Position numbers and translations under genes: made by a program. From Motacilla alba alba (lineage: Eukaryota > Chordata > Aves > Passeriformes > Motacillidae), in the NCBI RefSeq assembly GCF_015832195.1, contig NC_052020.1, positions 9,740,254 to 9,804,253 of the forward strand: a stretch of DNA of 64,000 nucleotides, given 5' to 3'. Positions 1 to 13,100 of the stretch are shown here, one piece after another (position 1 is the stretch's first letter; each line of letters starts with the position of its first letter). The notes under the pieces are model-generated. The model was given only the letters and a program-made list of their open reading frames with translations. It ran no database searches and had not been told where the DNA came from.

Positions 1-1487
1 GTTAATAACCACCCGCCCTCTATGGAAGATGTCCTGAAATTTAATGTGTATCAATAAGTAGCAGATTGAAGGGAAAACAACTGCTCCTCCAGGGCAGCCA
101 TCCTCATTTTCAGCTGCTTTTCTTCAGAAGCAGAGCAGCACTGCCATCCCCACTGAGGGACTTCCACTATGATTTAAATCAAATCATTCTTTGGAAATTA
201 TACAATTGTAATTTTGAGAGACCAGAGATTTCACAAAGCGGTTCAGGTTCAGTTCTCTCAGCTGACCTCACTTCTTATATCCTGCCAGCTCTCCATACTC
301 TGATTTTATAGGGGTTTCACCCACATGGCCAGAGAAAAAATAACATGGAACAGATCAATTAAACTCCAATGGCACAAATATTGACAGGGCCCAAATGAGT
401 TGATTTTAAAACAGATTTATATTTATTTTTCTTAATGATACCCTTGGTTTCTCTTTTTAATAACTTCAGTCCCTCATTTCACTTTATTGCATGATAAAGT
501 TTTCCAGTGTCTAGTTCTTGTAATGGAAGGGTTTTTTAAATTCACATGAAATATTACTGTGACTCTATTCTACTTTATGTATAATAAAGCTCCATGCTAA
601 AATAGCAAATCTGGGCAACAACTGGACAAAGTTATGGCATTGTCCCATACAATCTCAAGATTGTAGTGTTTTAAGAAGTGTTTTAAGAAATAAAACCAGT
701 AGTATCAAATTTAAGTGTATTTTCCCCATTTCAAGGATATCAGGCGCCAGTACAAGTGTGAAAGCATAGAGAGTTAAATTATGATGGTCTTCTTACAGGT
801 AACTCATTCACTGAGAACAACAATCTGGCCACAAATTTCAATATTTTCTGCCAATAAATCCACATCTCTGGTCTCAATAAAAGAGGAGCTGCCATGCTGG
901 ACAGCTGTGATCATGGCTGAAGGACCCAAAGCCTCCAGTCCTCATGCTGAAGCACAAGGAACAATTCCTTCTGAGCATCCTCCACTAAACATCCCCTGGT
1001 CTTCCCTTTAAACACTGCCTGCATCCAAAACTGCGACGTCTTCCAGACTTCACACTCAGAGAACAGCTCAAGACAGCCCAAATGTGCAGCTGGGTATATA
1101 ACCAGCTCACCTATGAGCTGCTGGGAACAGGCACATAAATCATCACTCACAGGGTGAGTTCAAGCAGGAGAGCAAACCAGACGGTGGGAGTCCTCGGATG
1201 GGGCAATCCCCCAGGATCGAAGCACATCCCTCTCTGTCACAGCCCAGCCACCCCAGCCCCTGCCAGCTCACAGCTTGTGTTTGAAGCTATTTTCAGATTT
1301 ATGACTTCTTTGGGCCGCTTATTTTTGGTTGGGTTTTTTTTTTCCCCTGTATTTCCCAGTCATCTGAACACTGCCACATTTATTATTATCAACATGAGAG
1401 TTATGACTTCTTCATTCGGCTGGTTGGGTGTGACGCCGAGGCTGTTCTGCCGCTGCTTCCACGAGTTGAATCCCCATGGTTAACTGA

Positions 1488-1700
1488 GATCCCAGAACCA
1501 ATGAGCTTGGAAAAGAACTCTGAGATCATCAAGTCCAACCTGTGACCAACCACCACCCTGTCACTCAGCCCAGAGTGCCACATCCAGCCCTTCCTTGAAC
1601 ACCTGCAGGGATGGGCATTCCACCACCTCCCTGCTGTCATCCCCTTCCAGTGCCTGACAACCCTTTACAGGAAGAAATCCCTCCTGATGTCCAAACGGAG
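1488..1700 (-). mobile_element. CR1 LINE 3'-end fragment
   Basis: The plus strand reads as the reverse complement of a CR1 3' region: AGATCATCAAGTCCAACCTG, then the 'CTTGAACACCTGCAGGGATGG' and 'CACCACCTCCCTG' blocks, then 'CAGTGCCTGACAACCCTTT'. It is truncated at the 5' end, as avian CR1 copies usually are. Confidence 0.75.
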
Positions 1701-2139
1701 ACAACCAACTGGGAGATGGGGCAAAAAAAAAGCCCCACACAGCTCCTTTTGGATGTGATATTTGCACATCTGAGCACACCTTCCTGTTCTTGCAGCGCCA
1801 GATCTCATCATTCATTCATTTGCTTGTGATCTGAACATGATGCCAAGCAGCGAGCATGCCTTTGCCTACCACTCCTAATTATTTTTCAATTGTTTACTTT
1901 GGACAGATTTGCTGCTAAGGGCTTATTTTTAGTGCTGCAGCAGCATTAGAAAAGCTTTTGCTGAAGGGTGGATTTCCCCCCAAATCACGGCCAGGAGCTC
2001 CCTAAATCGGATCTCCCCAGACTGGACCAGCACACGTGTCCCACAGAGCCTCCGAGTCACACAACAGCGATTAACACCACCACAGCAAACAAAATTAACC
2101 TGCATCACCCAAAACACAACAAGTTCCACCTCAACAGGA

Positions 2140-2300
2140 GGAAGGACTTTCCATTGAGTGTGGCAGAGCACAGGAGCAGGCTGCTCAGGCTGTGTCCCTC
2201 TCGGGAGGCATTCCAAACCCACCTGGACACATTTCTGTGTCACCTGCTCTAGGTGGGGATGGTCTCCAGAGGCCCTTCCAGCCCTAACTGTCCCCTGATA
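2140..2300 (+). mobile_element. CR1 LINE 3'-end fragment
   Basis: The plus strand carries the CR1 3' blocks 'CAGGCTGCTCAGGCTGTG', 'CACCTGGACACATTTCTGTG' and 'GGTCTCCAGAGGCCCTTCC'. The copy is diverged and lacks a clear terminal repeat. Confidence 0.65.
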
Positions 2301-3699
2301 CTGGTTAAAAAGGCAAATAAACACCGAGGCTTTCAGAGTGGAAACAGAAAGGTGATGCAGATGAACTGGCAAGAAGGACACAGTACCGACACTTAAGTGA
2401 ATGATTCAGTTGGATGAGAACACGTCAGTGGCCTCCAAAATAACATTTCTTAAGACACAAGAGTGTGACTGTTTTTCCCCCAAACCCCACATTTCTAAGT
2501 TGCATCTTATTGTTCTGTGCAACTGTCACCATCAACCCCCAGCAAACAAAGCATCCAGAAAGGATCCACTGGCACAAAGTTCAGGGAATTATTTTTCCCT
2601 GCAGGCTTGGTGTTTTCCAGCTGATTTTACACCTATCAGTAGCACTACACTTCACTGCTCTGCTCCAGCTGGAAAGCAGTTGGAAATGCTGCACTGACTT
2701 CATGAGGAAAACAAACAGAAATCAATGCTTAAATCCAAAACATCCTGGTAAATCACACTAATGCATGATTTCCCATCACCAGCAAACATTTAGACAGTTC
2801 CAGCTGAAGCTCGGGAACGATTCAGGTAGCCAGGACATGACAAACGTGAAGGATGGCCCGGGATGAATATGTGAGCAGGATATTTCTGTTAAAGCGATCA
2901 GCAGCGTGCTGGTATTTAAATCACATTAAGATTTCAAAAGCATCAGTCTATCACGCAGCTCGTGTCACTCTTTCTCACAACCACGAGGACCAGAAGCCTT
3001 AAAATAAAACCCCGAGCCCCCCAGAACACCACAGAGCCCCTCAGCGTGGAGCAAGCTCTCGCTAATTGTGGCAAACTGATGGACAGATCAATTAACCAGG
3101 CAAGCAAAAGCCCGGCAAAGCCTCTCGCTTTGAGGTTCGCCTGCTCCTGACAATGATGACTTCAGATGGAGAGCGAGCACGAGGGGCAGCTGGATTCTTT
3201 AAAACAAAACACAACCAGAACCTCTTTCAGATAAGCATTTTGTGGCAAGAGAGAGGGGAGGGGGAGAGGCAAACAGAATAGATCCCAAATGCTCGTATTT
3301 TTTAAGTTTTCATGGGTGCTCTCGTGAAAGAGAGGGGGTTCCTGTGTCTCCCTGTGCCGGGGCAGGGAAAGGGACATCGGGGTGTGGGTATCCCCGTGTT
3401 GGGGCTGGCTGCCGAGCAGGAGCCCGGGGAGCACTTGCTAGTCTTCCCGAGATCTGCCCAGTCACATGTGCTGGCTCCTGCGCCTTATAGAAGCAGCTGG
3501 AAAAGAGGGAGCCAGCGGAGCTGCCTCCATTAGGAGCCACCGCTACACAAAAGGAGAAGAGGAAACAAGTCGTCGGCCACCGGAGCAGCCGGCAGGAAAG
3601 GAGAGATGTCCAGAGCCACGGGGAGCGCACGGCGAGTGGGAAAAATCACGATGGAAATGAAAACTGCTCCGCTGTCCCCCAAAGAGGCTCGATGGTACC

Positions 3700-5000
3700 T
3701 GCTTGACAGGGACACGGGGCGCACAGCCCGCCCGGCATCACATCCTGCAAACCATCGGGAACTCGACGCGCTCAACCGCACAACCCTCAGGGGAGGGGCT
3801 CATCGCCCCGTTCGGGCGTGGGGAGCCCCAAAACACCCACCCCCGGCCGGCCCGTCCTGTGCCAACTCCCGGCCGGGCAGCGCCGGCTCAGCTCCGAGAT
3901 CCGGAGGGGCCGAGGACAGCGACGGCTTTCCCCGGGAATCGCCCCCGATCCGGCGATGCCGACGCGAGCGGCCCCCGGGGCGAGGAGCCCCCCGGGGCCG
4001 CGAGCCCCGCAACTCCCCCGGGCCCCCCCGCCCGGCCCCGCCGCCTTTGTGCTGCCCGAGCGGCAGGGGCGGAGGAGCCCGGGGGGGTTCGGCGGGGCCG
4101 ATCCGGCCTCGCACCGGGGGGACCGCGCGGGGTTAACGGCGGCCCGGCCCGGCCCACCCGCCACCGAGCCCGCCGTGCCCTCCCGGCGCTTCCCCGCCGC
4201 CGCGGGAAGTTCCCGGTGGCCCCGCGTACCCCCCGCCCCCCAAACCCCGGGGCGGCGGCACCTGCTCCCGGCCCGGCGGAGTTCCCGGGGGCGGAGGAAC
4301 GAGCCGGCGCCGCGGGGACCGCGTGTGGACTCACCGGGAGGCTGCCGCAGGCCCCGGGGGGGAGAAATCCAGCGGCGGGAGCGCCGCGAGTCCCGAGCTC
4401 CGCGCTGCTGCTGCGTCAGCGCCGCCGCCTCCTCGGCTGCGGGATGGGGACGAGGCGCCACCGCCGCCGCCCGCCCCTGGCCGCGGGGCGTCGCGGAGCG
4501 GGCGGGCGGAGGCCGGAGCGGGCGGCGGAGGGGCCGGGAGGGGCGGAGGAGGGGGCGGAGAAGGGACCGGAGGAGGGACCGGGGGCGCCGCCGCCGCCGC
4601 GAACTCCCCGCAAGCCGCGAGCGCCTCCGGCCTCCTTCCTGCTTCCTCGTCCGCAGCCAATCGCCGCCCGCCGCCCGCCGCTCGCCCCGCCGCGCCGGCC
4701 AATCGCGGCCGCCTCTCCCCGCCGCCGCCGGCCAATCGCCGCCGCGCCCGCCCCCGCCCCGAGCCCCCCTCGGCGCCCCCCCACTCCCCTCACGGAGCCC
4801 CCCGCTCTGCCGCCCCTCGCCGGTGGCGCGGGATAACCGGGAAAGCCGGGATGAGCGCCCCGCCGGAGCTCTGGGGTAGCCCCCGGTGGCCGCGATTCCC
4901 TCACAGGACGGGGGCGTGAGGCGGCCTCGCGCGCCAGTCAGGCCCCCCCCCCCCATGGTTCCCTCAGAGGCGCCTCACACCTCGCGGGTGTGCCCGGCGC
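3700..5000 (-). promoter_or_regulatory. BAHD1: CpG-island promoter, probably of BAHD1
   Basis: This is a dense CpG island of about 1.3 kb, flanked by ordinary AT-richer sequence. Three CCAAT boxes, each followed by CG-rich sequence, lie close together near 4657, 4698 and 4730, as in NF-Y-dependent housekeeping promoters. A clean minus-strand donor (GTGAGT, 4329–4334) follows on the left, so transcription probably runs leftward. In mammals BAHD1 starts roughly 18 kb past the end of IVD in the same orientation; here the gap is also about 17 kb. Assignment to BAHD1 therefore rests on synteny, because no coding sequence of the gene is in the window. Confidence 0.65.
4335..4600 (-). other. BAHD1: Candidate non-coding first exon of BAHD1
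   Basis: The left edge is set by a strong donor on the minus strand (CTCCCG then GTGAGT). The right edge is only estimated from the CCAAT boxes at 4657–4734, which should sit some tens of bases upstream of the start site. No convincing start codon context was found in the exon. BAHD1 encodes a BAH-domain heterochromatin protein whose first exon is non-coding in mammals, and its protein-coding exons would be left of position 1. A lncRNA promoter is the main alternative. Confidence 0.5.
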
Positions 5001-5521
5001 ATCCCGGGGGCAGTCGCACTCAAACCGAGCCCTGCATCCAAACTCTGGGAAAGTTGTATGTCCCAGGGGTCCGGCGGGAGCTCCGCTGAGAGCTGCCAGG
5101 GAGAGAGGCAAAAGGCAGAGCGGGTTTGAGCGCCCGTCATTCCCGCACCGAAATGGGCACTGGAAAGGCCACGGACACCCCCTGTGTGGTATCTGAGCAG
5201 CCTTGTGAGTCAGCACCAGGGGAATATCCCGCTGCATTTTAGGGGGAATAAGGCCAACAGGGAGTTCTCAGGTGTCCCAGAGCTTCCCCACAGACCCTGT
5301 CCTCACTGGGACACTCAGGTGTCCATGGCTTCTATGGTCTGACCAACAGGTGACATGGCAGCAATGAGAACATCTGGAAAACTCCATGTTTTCCTGGAAA
5401 CATGAGTTTAAAGCCCTAAAGCAGACCCAGCAAGCCACGGAAGTTATTTGTTCAGTATCTTCAGCAGTACCACAGTCCCCATCACTGAAGCCTCTCCATC
5501 AGTTGCAGAATGGGGTTTTTC

Positions 5522-5740
5522 CATAGAATCATGGAATCTCCTGAGCTGGATCCACAGGAATCGAGCCTCACTCCTAGTCCTGCACAGGACAGCCCCAAAA
5601 TCCCACCATGTGCCTGAGAGCATTGTCCAAGCACTTCTTGAGCTCCCTCAGGCTTGTAGCTGTGACTGCTTCCCCAAGGAGCCTGTTCCAGTACCAAATT
5701 TGTCCTATTTCTCTTAAATTTGGGAAACAGCTGGGAAGGA
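5522..5740 (-). mobile_element. CR1 LINE fragment
   Basis: The plus strand begins 'ATAGAATCATGGAATC', the inverted CR1 terminus. It continues with 'TGCCTGAGAGCATTGTCCAA', 'GCACTTCTTGAGCTCC' and 'GGAGCCTGTTCCAGT', all in the order expected for a reversed CR1 3' region. Confidence 0.75.
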
Positions 5741-6119
5741 ACTGACACATGGAACAAGCAACCCATGGGGCTCCAGGAGATAAATACACACACAATGAGG
5801 GCGAGACCCTGATGATCTGCTTGAAATTCAGCTAAACTGCAGGAGACCTAAGAGCCTGCAATACTTCCTGCCTTGTTCTGGTGGTCCACAGGGATCTTGC
5901 AAACAACAGCAGGATCAAGCACTGGTATGATTATTGCAGGATCCAGATGTTACACAGGAGAAGCTTGAGAGGAAATTCAGCCATTTGGAGACACTGATTC
6001 CTGAAACAAATACCAGTCGTTGGTGATGGAGCAGGGAAAAATAAATTAACTTAACAGCTACACCCCTGGAAGCCCTCAAGGTGCAGTAGGGCTACTCTCC
6101 TTAAAAACTCTCTGATATT

Positions 6120-6185
6120 GTTTTTGAGTTGGACTTGGATGATCCTTGTGCATCCTTTCCACTTCAGGATATTCTGTGATTACCC
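6120..6185 (+). mobile_element. CR1 LINE 3' terminus, short fragment
   Basis: 'GTTGGACTTGGATGATCCTT' is followed by 'CTTTCCACTTCAGGATATTC' and 'TGTGATT', a degenerate CR1 3' end in plus orientation. Only the terminal 60 or so bases are recognisable. Confidence 0.55.
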
Positions 6186-9100
6186 CATTTCACTGCTGCC
6201 CTTTGGAAATGGAACCTTTGGATGAGACTTTTCCAGGCTCTGTTTAATGCAGCTGGGCATCACCAAGAGCTGCTCCACATACCCAAAGGTTCTGTCTCCT
6301 CAGACCAGAGCTGCTCCCCACCTGAAAAGAGAAGGCAGCTCATGGTGCTGTCAAATTGTTCCTTAAAAATGATATTTTATTGGAGTTTTTCCCTCTGCTG
6401 TGAGCCACAGGAACAGGAGGGGAATCACAGCACTCTGAGATCAGAGTTAAATGTTGGTGTTACACAGAGCACACTTAACTCCAGTTGTTAGATGTGTTCA
6501 AGTGACTTCCTAAATCTACCACCTCAGACTCCCATAGCTAAACAGAATGATATTTGAGCAGAAAAGTGAAGAATCTGGGAATTCCAAAGTTCTGAAACCC
6601 CCCTGCAACTCAAGCAGCAGATCCACAGTGTCACAGTGTTCCAGAGGGAAACACTTGGGCAAAATTTATGCTGAAGTTTGATGACAAATACATTTTAACA
6701 GCTGCTTTTTGGGGAAAATGGAGGTGAGGCCACCTTCCCTCCTCCAGGTGTCTGGAGTAGGAGAACATCTGAACGACGGACAGGTTGAGGATGGGGAACT
6801 GTGTGCTCCAGAGCTGCACAAGAGTGGGAAGCACAACGGAGCCATCTGCAGAGCTCCCTCTCTTTTGAGATACTAATTTATTCTCAAGTGGAGCCTTTCC
6901 TTGTCCCTTTCTCAGAGGGATGAGGGGGAAAAATGGGAAGCTAATTGCTGATTCCAGAACAATATGTCTGTGTGTCTGCCGGGCTGCAGCCTCTGTCAGG
7001 CAGTGACACAGCCGAGACACAGCGTTTGGGCTTTTTCTCCCCTTATTAACTGGGAAGAACAAACCACCAAAGCCCCAACACGAGATCTTCCTACCCCAAA
7101 TTCTGGCCTGATTTTTTTGGGAAAGGGATAATAACATCCAGGGCTATAGACTGCCTGAACAGTAGCACAACAAGAATCTTTGTCCCCAACTCACAAGTTG
7201 GGCTGTGGCAGCACCTTGCTGAGGTAAAAAGAGTTGTAAAGCCCCCATGGCTGTGGGGGAGCTGGGCCAGGAACCAGCAGGGATTCAGAGATTATCCTTT
7301 ATTGCCCACCTTACCTCCAGGTACTGGGGTGGGACAGGCACACACAGCTGAGCCAGCACTAAAGGGAAAGAAGGAAAAAGAGGATTTCACCGTTAACACA
7401 GGGAAAACAGAGAAAAGGATCTTTGCATTTTCTGATTTTAAGTTTCAGGAGTAAAAACTTCTGCTGTCGCACAGGAGAATGGGAAAGAGCCCAAGCACCT
7501 CACTGTGGGTCAGGCTGGGAGAAGGGTGTTTGCACCGCACTCTCAGAGCTCTCTGACTTTCAGGAACAACTGTGGTGAGTTTTTAAAAGTCACAGGAAAT
7601 CCAAGAGGTAAACTCCCCCAGCAGGGCTGCAAGGACAGAGAAAGGGAGCCTGGAGCTCTGGTGTCCATGATGGCAGGAGGCTGGCAGCACCTCTTTTTAA
7701 TCCAAGTTGGGAGGCAGTGCATCCCTGGGAACACCTGAGCTTCCTGCACAGCCACAAGCCGATGGAGAGCTTCCCTTGCCTTGGCAGCTTGCAAATAGGC
7801 ATGGAAGCTTGAGCAACAACCTTAATCTGAGTAAGCTCACACACTAAGAGCAGCAGTGTGGAGGATCCTGCACCAACTGGTTCCTTGGCTGGGCCTCAGG
7901 GAAGGACTTGGCTGCAGGCACATCTGCGAGGGGGAGGATGGCCAGCCCCACCTTCCCAAACAGCCTGGTGGCCACAGATGGGGATAAACCCATCCTTGGG
8001 TCTTTATGTGGCCCCTGTCAGGCAGCAGTGACAGGGTTGGGTTAAAAAGTCTTTCATTCAGCGCATCTCAGCTGCATCCCATAGGGATCCTGCCCTTTCC
8101 AGGCATATGCCCACCAAGAAACATCCCCAAATCCAGCCGTGTGATCCCATGCCTCCTGATGTCTCCACAGAAAAGGTGCTGGTGCTGCACTGACTTGCTG
8201 GCAAAGAGATGGGTTTTGATGGTCCCCTCCTTTCCTTCTCCCTTCTAGGGTTAACCCAGTAACTGCAAAAGGCCAAATGAATCCCTTGTGGAGCTCCATG
8301 GACTGACTTGGAATTCTATTACACCAAAAAAGCAAATTGGCTGTGAGTGTTCAGGTCTGCAGCAAACCAGCTGTGGTTACAGAGGCAGCTTCCTCTGAGA
8401 TTTCTGTTTAAACATCAGCATTTGCTCATTTTTAGCTGGGTGAAATATTCCCCTTTTTCCACCGGAAGAAGCCAGAAGGGATTCAGGCTGCAGGAGAGGG
8501 CTCTGCAAGCACAGAGCTGTCACACAGGATCTCATTACCTACCTGGAAAAATCCAAATTACTGTATTGGCATCTCAGGGAATCATCTGCAGCTTTTTGGT
8601 GCTGTTGCTGCAACAAAGGTTTAATATATCACTTATTTTAATTTATTTTAGTTTTAGAAAAGTTTGTGCTGTTTGTGTCTGACATTGTCTGTGAAGCAGC
8701 AGTGCCAAGGAAGTTCAGCAAATGAAAGGGGATTACTGTGTTCTATTTCTTATTTCACCTCTCATCAACACTTTAAAGTGCTTTAGTAAGGAATATATAA
8801 TAGATATAATATTTGTAATTTATTGATGGAGGGCAAAAACAAGGGACAATGAGAATAGCTCAGTGGGGACCAGCACAGTCAGGAAATGAGACCAGATTGA
8901 ATTAAAGCAGAGAATCATAGGACTAAGAGCTAAGAACTTCCCTGAGTGTTACGGTGGGTAGAGGTGAATGTGTGTACTTCAGTACATTGAAAAATCAGGA
9001 TTAAAAGCAAAGACTCTGCTTTATGAGCTGGGCCGTGGCAGGGAGTGACAAACTCGCATGCACAGGAAGAATAAATGTCCTGCCTTGAGTTCCCAAGGTA

Positions 9101-10029
9101 GCCATTCTTTTATGAAGTGTGATTCACAAAACCAGGGAGGCTGAGGGGATCGCAATGCAAAACACATGTCCCAGAAAGTCAGGATGGGAAAGCGAGCAGC
9201 AATTATGGGACCATCTGTGCTGTGGGATGGGCTGTGGCAGAACCAGCACCGGTCCTTCACCCCTCTGCGGGTTGTTGGGCTGGGGCAAACACTTCAGCTG
9301 TGGTCTGCTTGGAAAAATCAGTGGGAACAAACCCATGGCTGCTTGTACAACTCCTTGCACAGAATTAATACAGGAAAAACCTAATAAGAAATCCCAAAGG
9401 CACCGCTCAGCCAATCTGCATTTCCAGAGAAACAGCTGGATCAGCAGGAAATCTTCATCTCTCTTTTGTGTCCCTCAGGTGGGCGGGAGCTCGTGCCAGC
9501 ACACGGACATGCGGACAGGGACATTCCTCAGTGGGGGAGATGTGTCTGCTCCTTCACACTCCTGCCAGCACAGGGACACAGGGACATTCCTAATTTTCTG
9601 TGTGAAAAGGAGACATCACTCCTGGATGCTTTACTGTTTTCCTTGTCCCCAGGCTCCCAAAGACGTCCAGCACCCTGAGGCCCACCCAGTGTCCCATTCA
9701 GAGATGTTTTCAGCCTTTAGCATTGTTTTTCATTCCTTACTTTCAGCAGCTGGAGGCAAGATCAGCACAAGGAGGAACTGATATCTCCATGGGCTTTTTG
9801 TGGGACATCAGGAAAAGCTCCAAAATCTTCATTAGGACAATAACAACATCTCGGTGTTGGGGGAAAATACACATACACACATATCTGTTAATCCTCTGCT
9901 TCATCCCAGGGGTCGGGGGTTGAATTTGGGCTCAACACTCACAGTCTGAAGCTGCTGCATCTCCATTCCTTGTTGGCCATACATCAGGCACTCGGTGGGA
10001 AGGTTTGGAGCTCCCCTGTGCAAATCTCC

Positions 10030-10135
10030 CTCTTAGGGACGTGGTTTAGTGGCGGCCTCGCAAGTGCCGGGGGAACGGTTGGACTCGATGGTCTTAAAGG
10101 TCTTTTCCAACCTAAACGATTCCATGATTCAATGA
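10030..10135 (+). mobile_element. CR1-like 3' terminus (possibly a CR1-tailed SINE)
   Basis: 'GGTTGGACTCGATGGTCTTA' is followed by 'AAGGTCTTTTCCAACCTAAA' and 'GATTCCATGATTC', a well-preserved CR1-type tail. The stretch just before it ('GTGGTTTAGTGGCGGCC') recurs with this tail in bird genomes from memory, so it could be a short non-autonomous element sharing a CR1 tail. Confidence 0.65.
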
Positions 10136-13100
10136 TAATCCTATTAGCATTAACATGGGCTGTGTGGCTAAATCCCCACATTCTGCACAGAAATTGAATC
10201 CCTGAGGGGTTGGCTTAAAATAACAAATACTCAGAAAGGGAGAGACGGGAGCAAAGGAGGGTTTGCCCGGTGATGGGGTCTCCTATGGGAAGTAAATCAG
10301 GCAGTGCTCAGGGATTTGGAGCTGCTGTGGAGTGTCATCTGGATTGGGGATGGATCTGGAGGATGTGCAATTGGCTGGGGAAAATGCTGTGCCCTGGGTG
10401 GCAGCACCTCCTTAATTTCCTTCCCTACATCTTTCCTCACTCTTGTTTGATAGCAGTGAGAGAGAAAAAGGAAAGGAAGAAAGGAAGGGTCTGTGCATCA
10501 TTTCCTCCAGACTTTGAAACACAGGATGGGTTTTGAGGCACAGGGCTGCACAGGGCTGACAGTCATCAAGCAAGTGGGGAGAGCAGAGAAAAACCCTGGT
10601 GCAGAGACACCATAGCAAGGGAGGAACAGCCATGCTCAAAAAAGCTGGAAAACAGGCAGAGCTACCACAGCCATTGATGTTGAGGTCCTATCCACATGTC
10701 CAATGGCAGGATCTTCCCATGGGATGGATGAGGGATGACGAGGGTGCTGGACAATGGGGAGCTGCTGCAGAGGAGGATGTGAGCCCCATGGCTCCAGGTG
10801 GCCACAGCCCTGGGCTCAGCCACAGGCTTATCCCAAAGTCCTGGCTGCTGCAACCCTTGCAAAAATAGTCATTAAGCCAAATATCCTCATTAGATCCTCA
10901 CGTGAGGACTTATAGTCTACCAAAGTATTCCTGCAGTGTGAAGATTCTGCTCTTTTGAGATAAAAAGGAGCCTAGAATAAAGTGAACTTTAATTCAGGAG
11001 ACCCTGGATGATAGTGATCATTCTTGGCCTCACGTTTAATGACCAGTTTATTCCTCAGAAGTGTCCATGAAGTGAATGGTGGCACAGCCTTGCTCGTGTC
11101 CCAGCTCAGAAACCCCCGGCGGGTTCACACTCGGCCTGGAAACCGACCAAACTTAAACAAAGTGGGTTGTTCATACTGTTTGGACAGAGCCTTGGATCAA
11201 AACCCATTTATTCTGCTATTACTATTCATTATTCCCTCCAGTGGTACCCTGGATGTTTGAGCTGGGATCTGCTTAATCCTGTAAAGCCCAGCTTCTCCTC
11301 GTGCCAGAACGGGGAACAAAGTCATAATTCTCCATTCGCAGCCTCCCAGGCTGTTGCCATGGGAATGATGCAATGTTCCCAATTCCTAGGGCTGCTCTCC
11401 TGCCAGTTCAGGTAGGAGAAGCCACTTTCCCGAGGGAAGAGTGCCCTGGATTGAGTGCTGTGCTTTGACAATTAGCCAGAGAAGTTACGGGTCGCTCCGT
11501 CAAAGTGACAGCTCCGCGCTCACAGGGACCTGGTTTCTGAATTGGATGTTAGGCCCTGGGCAAGCCTGGCTCACTGGGGGTACATGGAAGTGCTGGATCT
11601 GTACCTTGGGGTCCTCAGGTACTAAGAGTCCCACTGTGATTGTCCTATTTAGAGCCTTCCCCAGTATTGCCCATTCACATCCAGGTCCCATCCTGCTGCG
11701 CCCAGCTCCTTACTCACAAGCGACACCCCAAAACAGGCTCCTGCCCAGGAACCCACGCCCGGGGCTCCTCGCAGCCTCGAGTCCGTGCCTGGGCTTAGGC
11801 AGGATCTAGTGGAGGCTTTTGAAGTACAAAAATCTGCAGGGGGTGCTGAGGATGCATTTGGGTGTGAGGGGTTGGTGAGGTAAGAACTTCCCAAACTTCA
11901 CCTGAGAGCAGCAACTCTGATAAATCCTCCTTATTCCATCACTGTGGTCAGAGATTGCCCCAGCCCTGCCTTATCCTCAAAACCAGGGGGAATTGGGGCA
12001 CTGGTCCTCTCAGAACGCTGGTATAGGTTCCAGCCAGACCCCTCTCCATAAAAGCACTTTTCCGAGTTTATGGAAGGAAAAGTTGCTCAAAAAGGTTACT
12101 TAGTGTAAAGTTCAGTTTGCACTTGTGAGAATCCAGAGCTGTAGGAAGTTTCAAAGCTAAAATGGGGAACAAGGCAGGTCCTGATGGGAGTCTTGTCCCA
12201 ACCTGTGGAGATAAAACTGGTTAAAAGTCACCCTCTTTCCCCCCACATGTTTTCCTTCCATAAACCCAATAAAACTGAAGCCCCAAACCCTTGGAGATGG
12301 CTCCTCCCTTCCTTCTATCATTAAGACTTCAAAGCATAACCTGAGAATTCCATCAGTGCATGTTTACTCCTATGTCTTGCCCTAAATTTGGGTCCGAGTG
12401 GATCATCTGTGTACCAGCTGTCCTTGTGCTGTTCTCTGTCACATTAGAACCTGTGCAGCCCTGGACTGCCCAGGCTGGTGCCTCCTCACCCAGCACTGAG
12501 AGTTGGTGGTGTGCAGGCAAGTCCTTCCTGCTGTGCAGGGACTGGATTTGGAGAGCTGGCTGGTTGCTCTCTTTAAAACAACATCCTTGATCCAGGGAGA
12601 TTGAACACAGGGGACCAACTAGGAGGCTGGTGTGGAGGGAAGCCCCTCAGAGCCCTGCCAAGGCTGGAGCTCGGCTGTGCCTTTGGGAGAGAATTTTCCA
12701 GCAAGCTGTGCAGCACTGTGGGTCTGTGTCCAGCCCAAACAGCCTGATTTCCTTCCCAAAATGTCACACGAGGTCTAAGGCCTTCCTAAAGTCAGGATGT
12801 GTCTCATTTCAGCGTCTTCATCCACACATCCAGTTTCCTCAGCAAAGAGGGGAATTCAAGGGTTTGATGTGATCTCTGTGTGACAAATGCATGCTGGCTC
12901 TTTCATCACCTGGTTAGCTGCCAGGTGCTTCAATAGATCTAAAATCTCCTGTACTCCAGAAGCTCCCCAGGCATCAAAGTACAGCTGAACACTAAATAAT
13001 CCCCTTGGTCTTCCTCTTAACACTTGGGAAGAGGAGTAGGAGTTGATCTCCTCTGTGGGACAGGATGCCTGATGGCTCAGAAATTGCTGGATGGTGAAGC

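Larger units (their letters stand above)
1..3700. other. Non-coding sequence, probably BAHD1 intron 1
   Basis: No open frame here looks like a real exon on either strand. If the splice donor at 4329–4334 belongs to BAHD1, this stretch is the first part of its intron 1, transcribed right to left. It contains a CR1 fragment in minus orientation (about 1488–1700) and one in plus orientation (about 2140–2300). The intronic reading is inferred from gene order. Confidence 0.45.

Noticed and set aside
3703..4956. Long open frames of up to 389 codons on both strands of the BAHD1-side CpG island
   Set aside because: GC-rich sequence has few stop codons; the peptides are Arg/Pro/Gly/Ala-rich in every frame and overlap each other, with no conserved motif.
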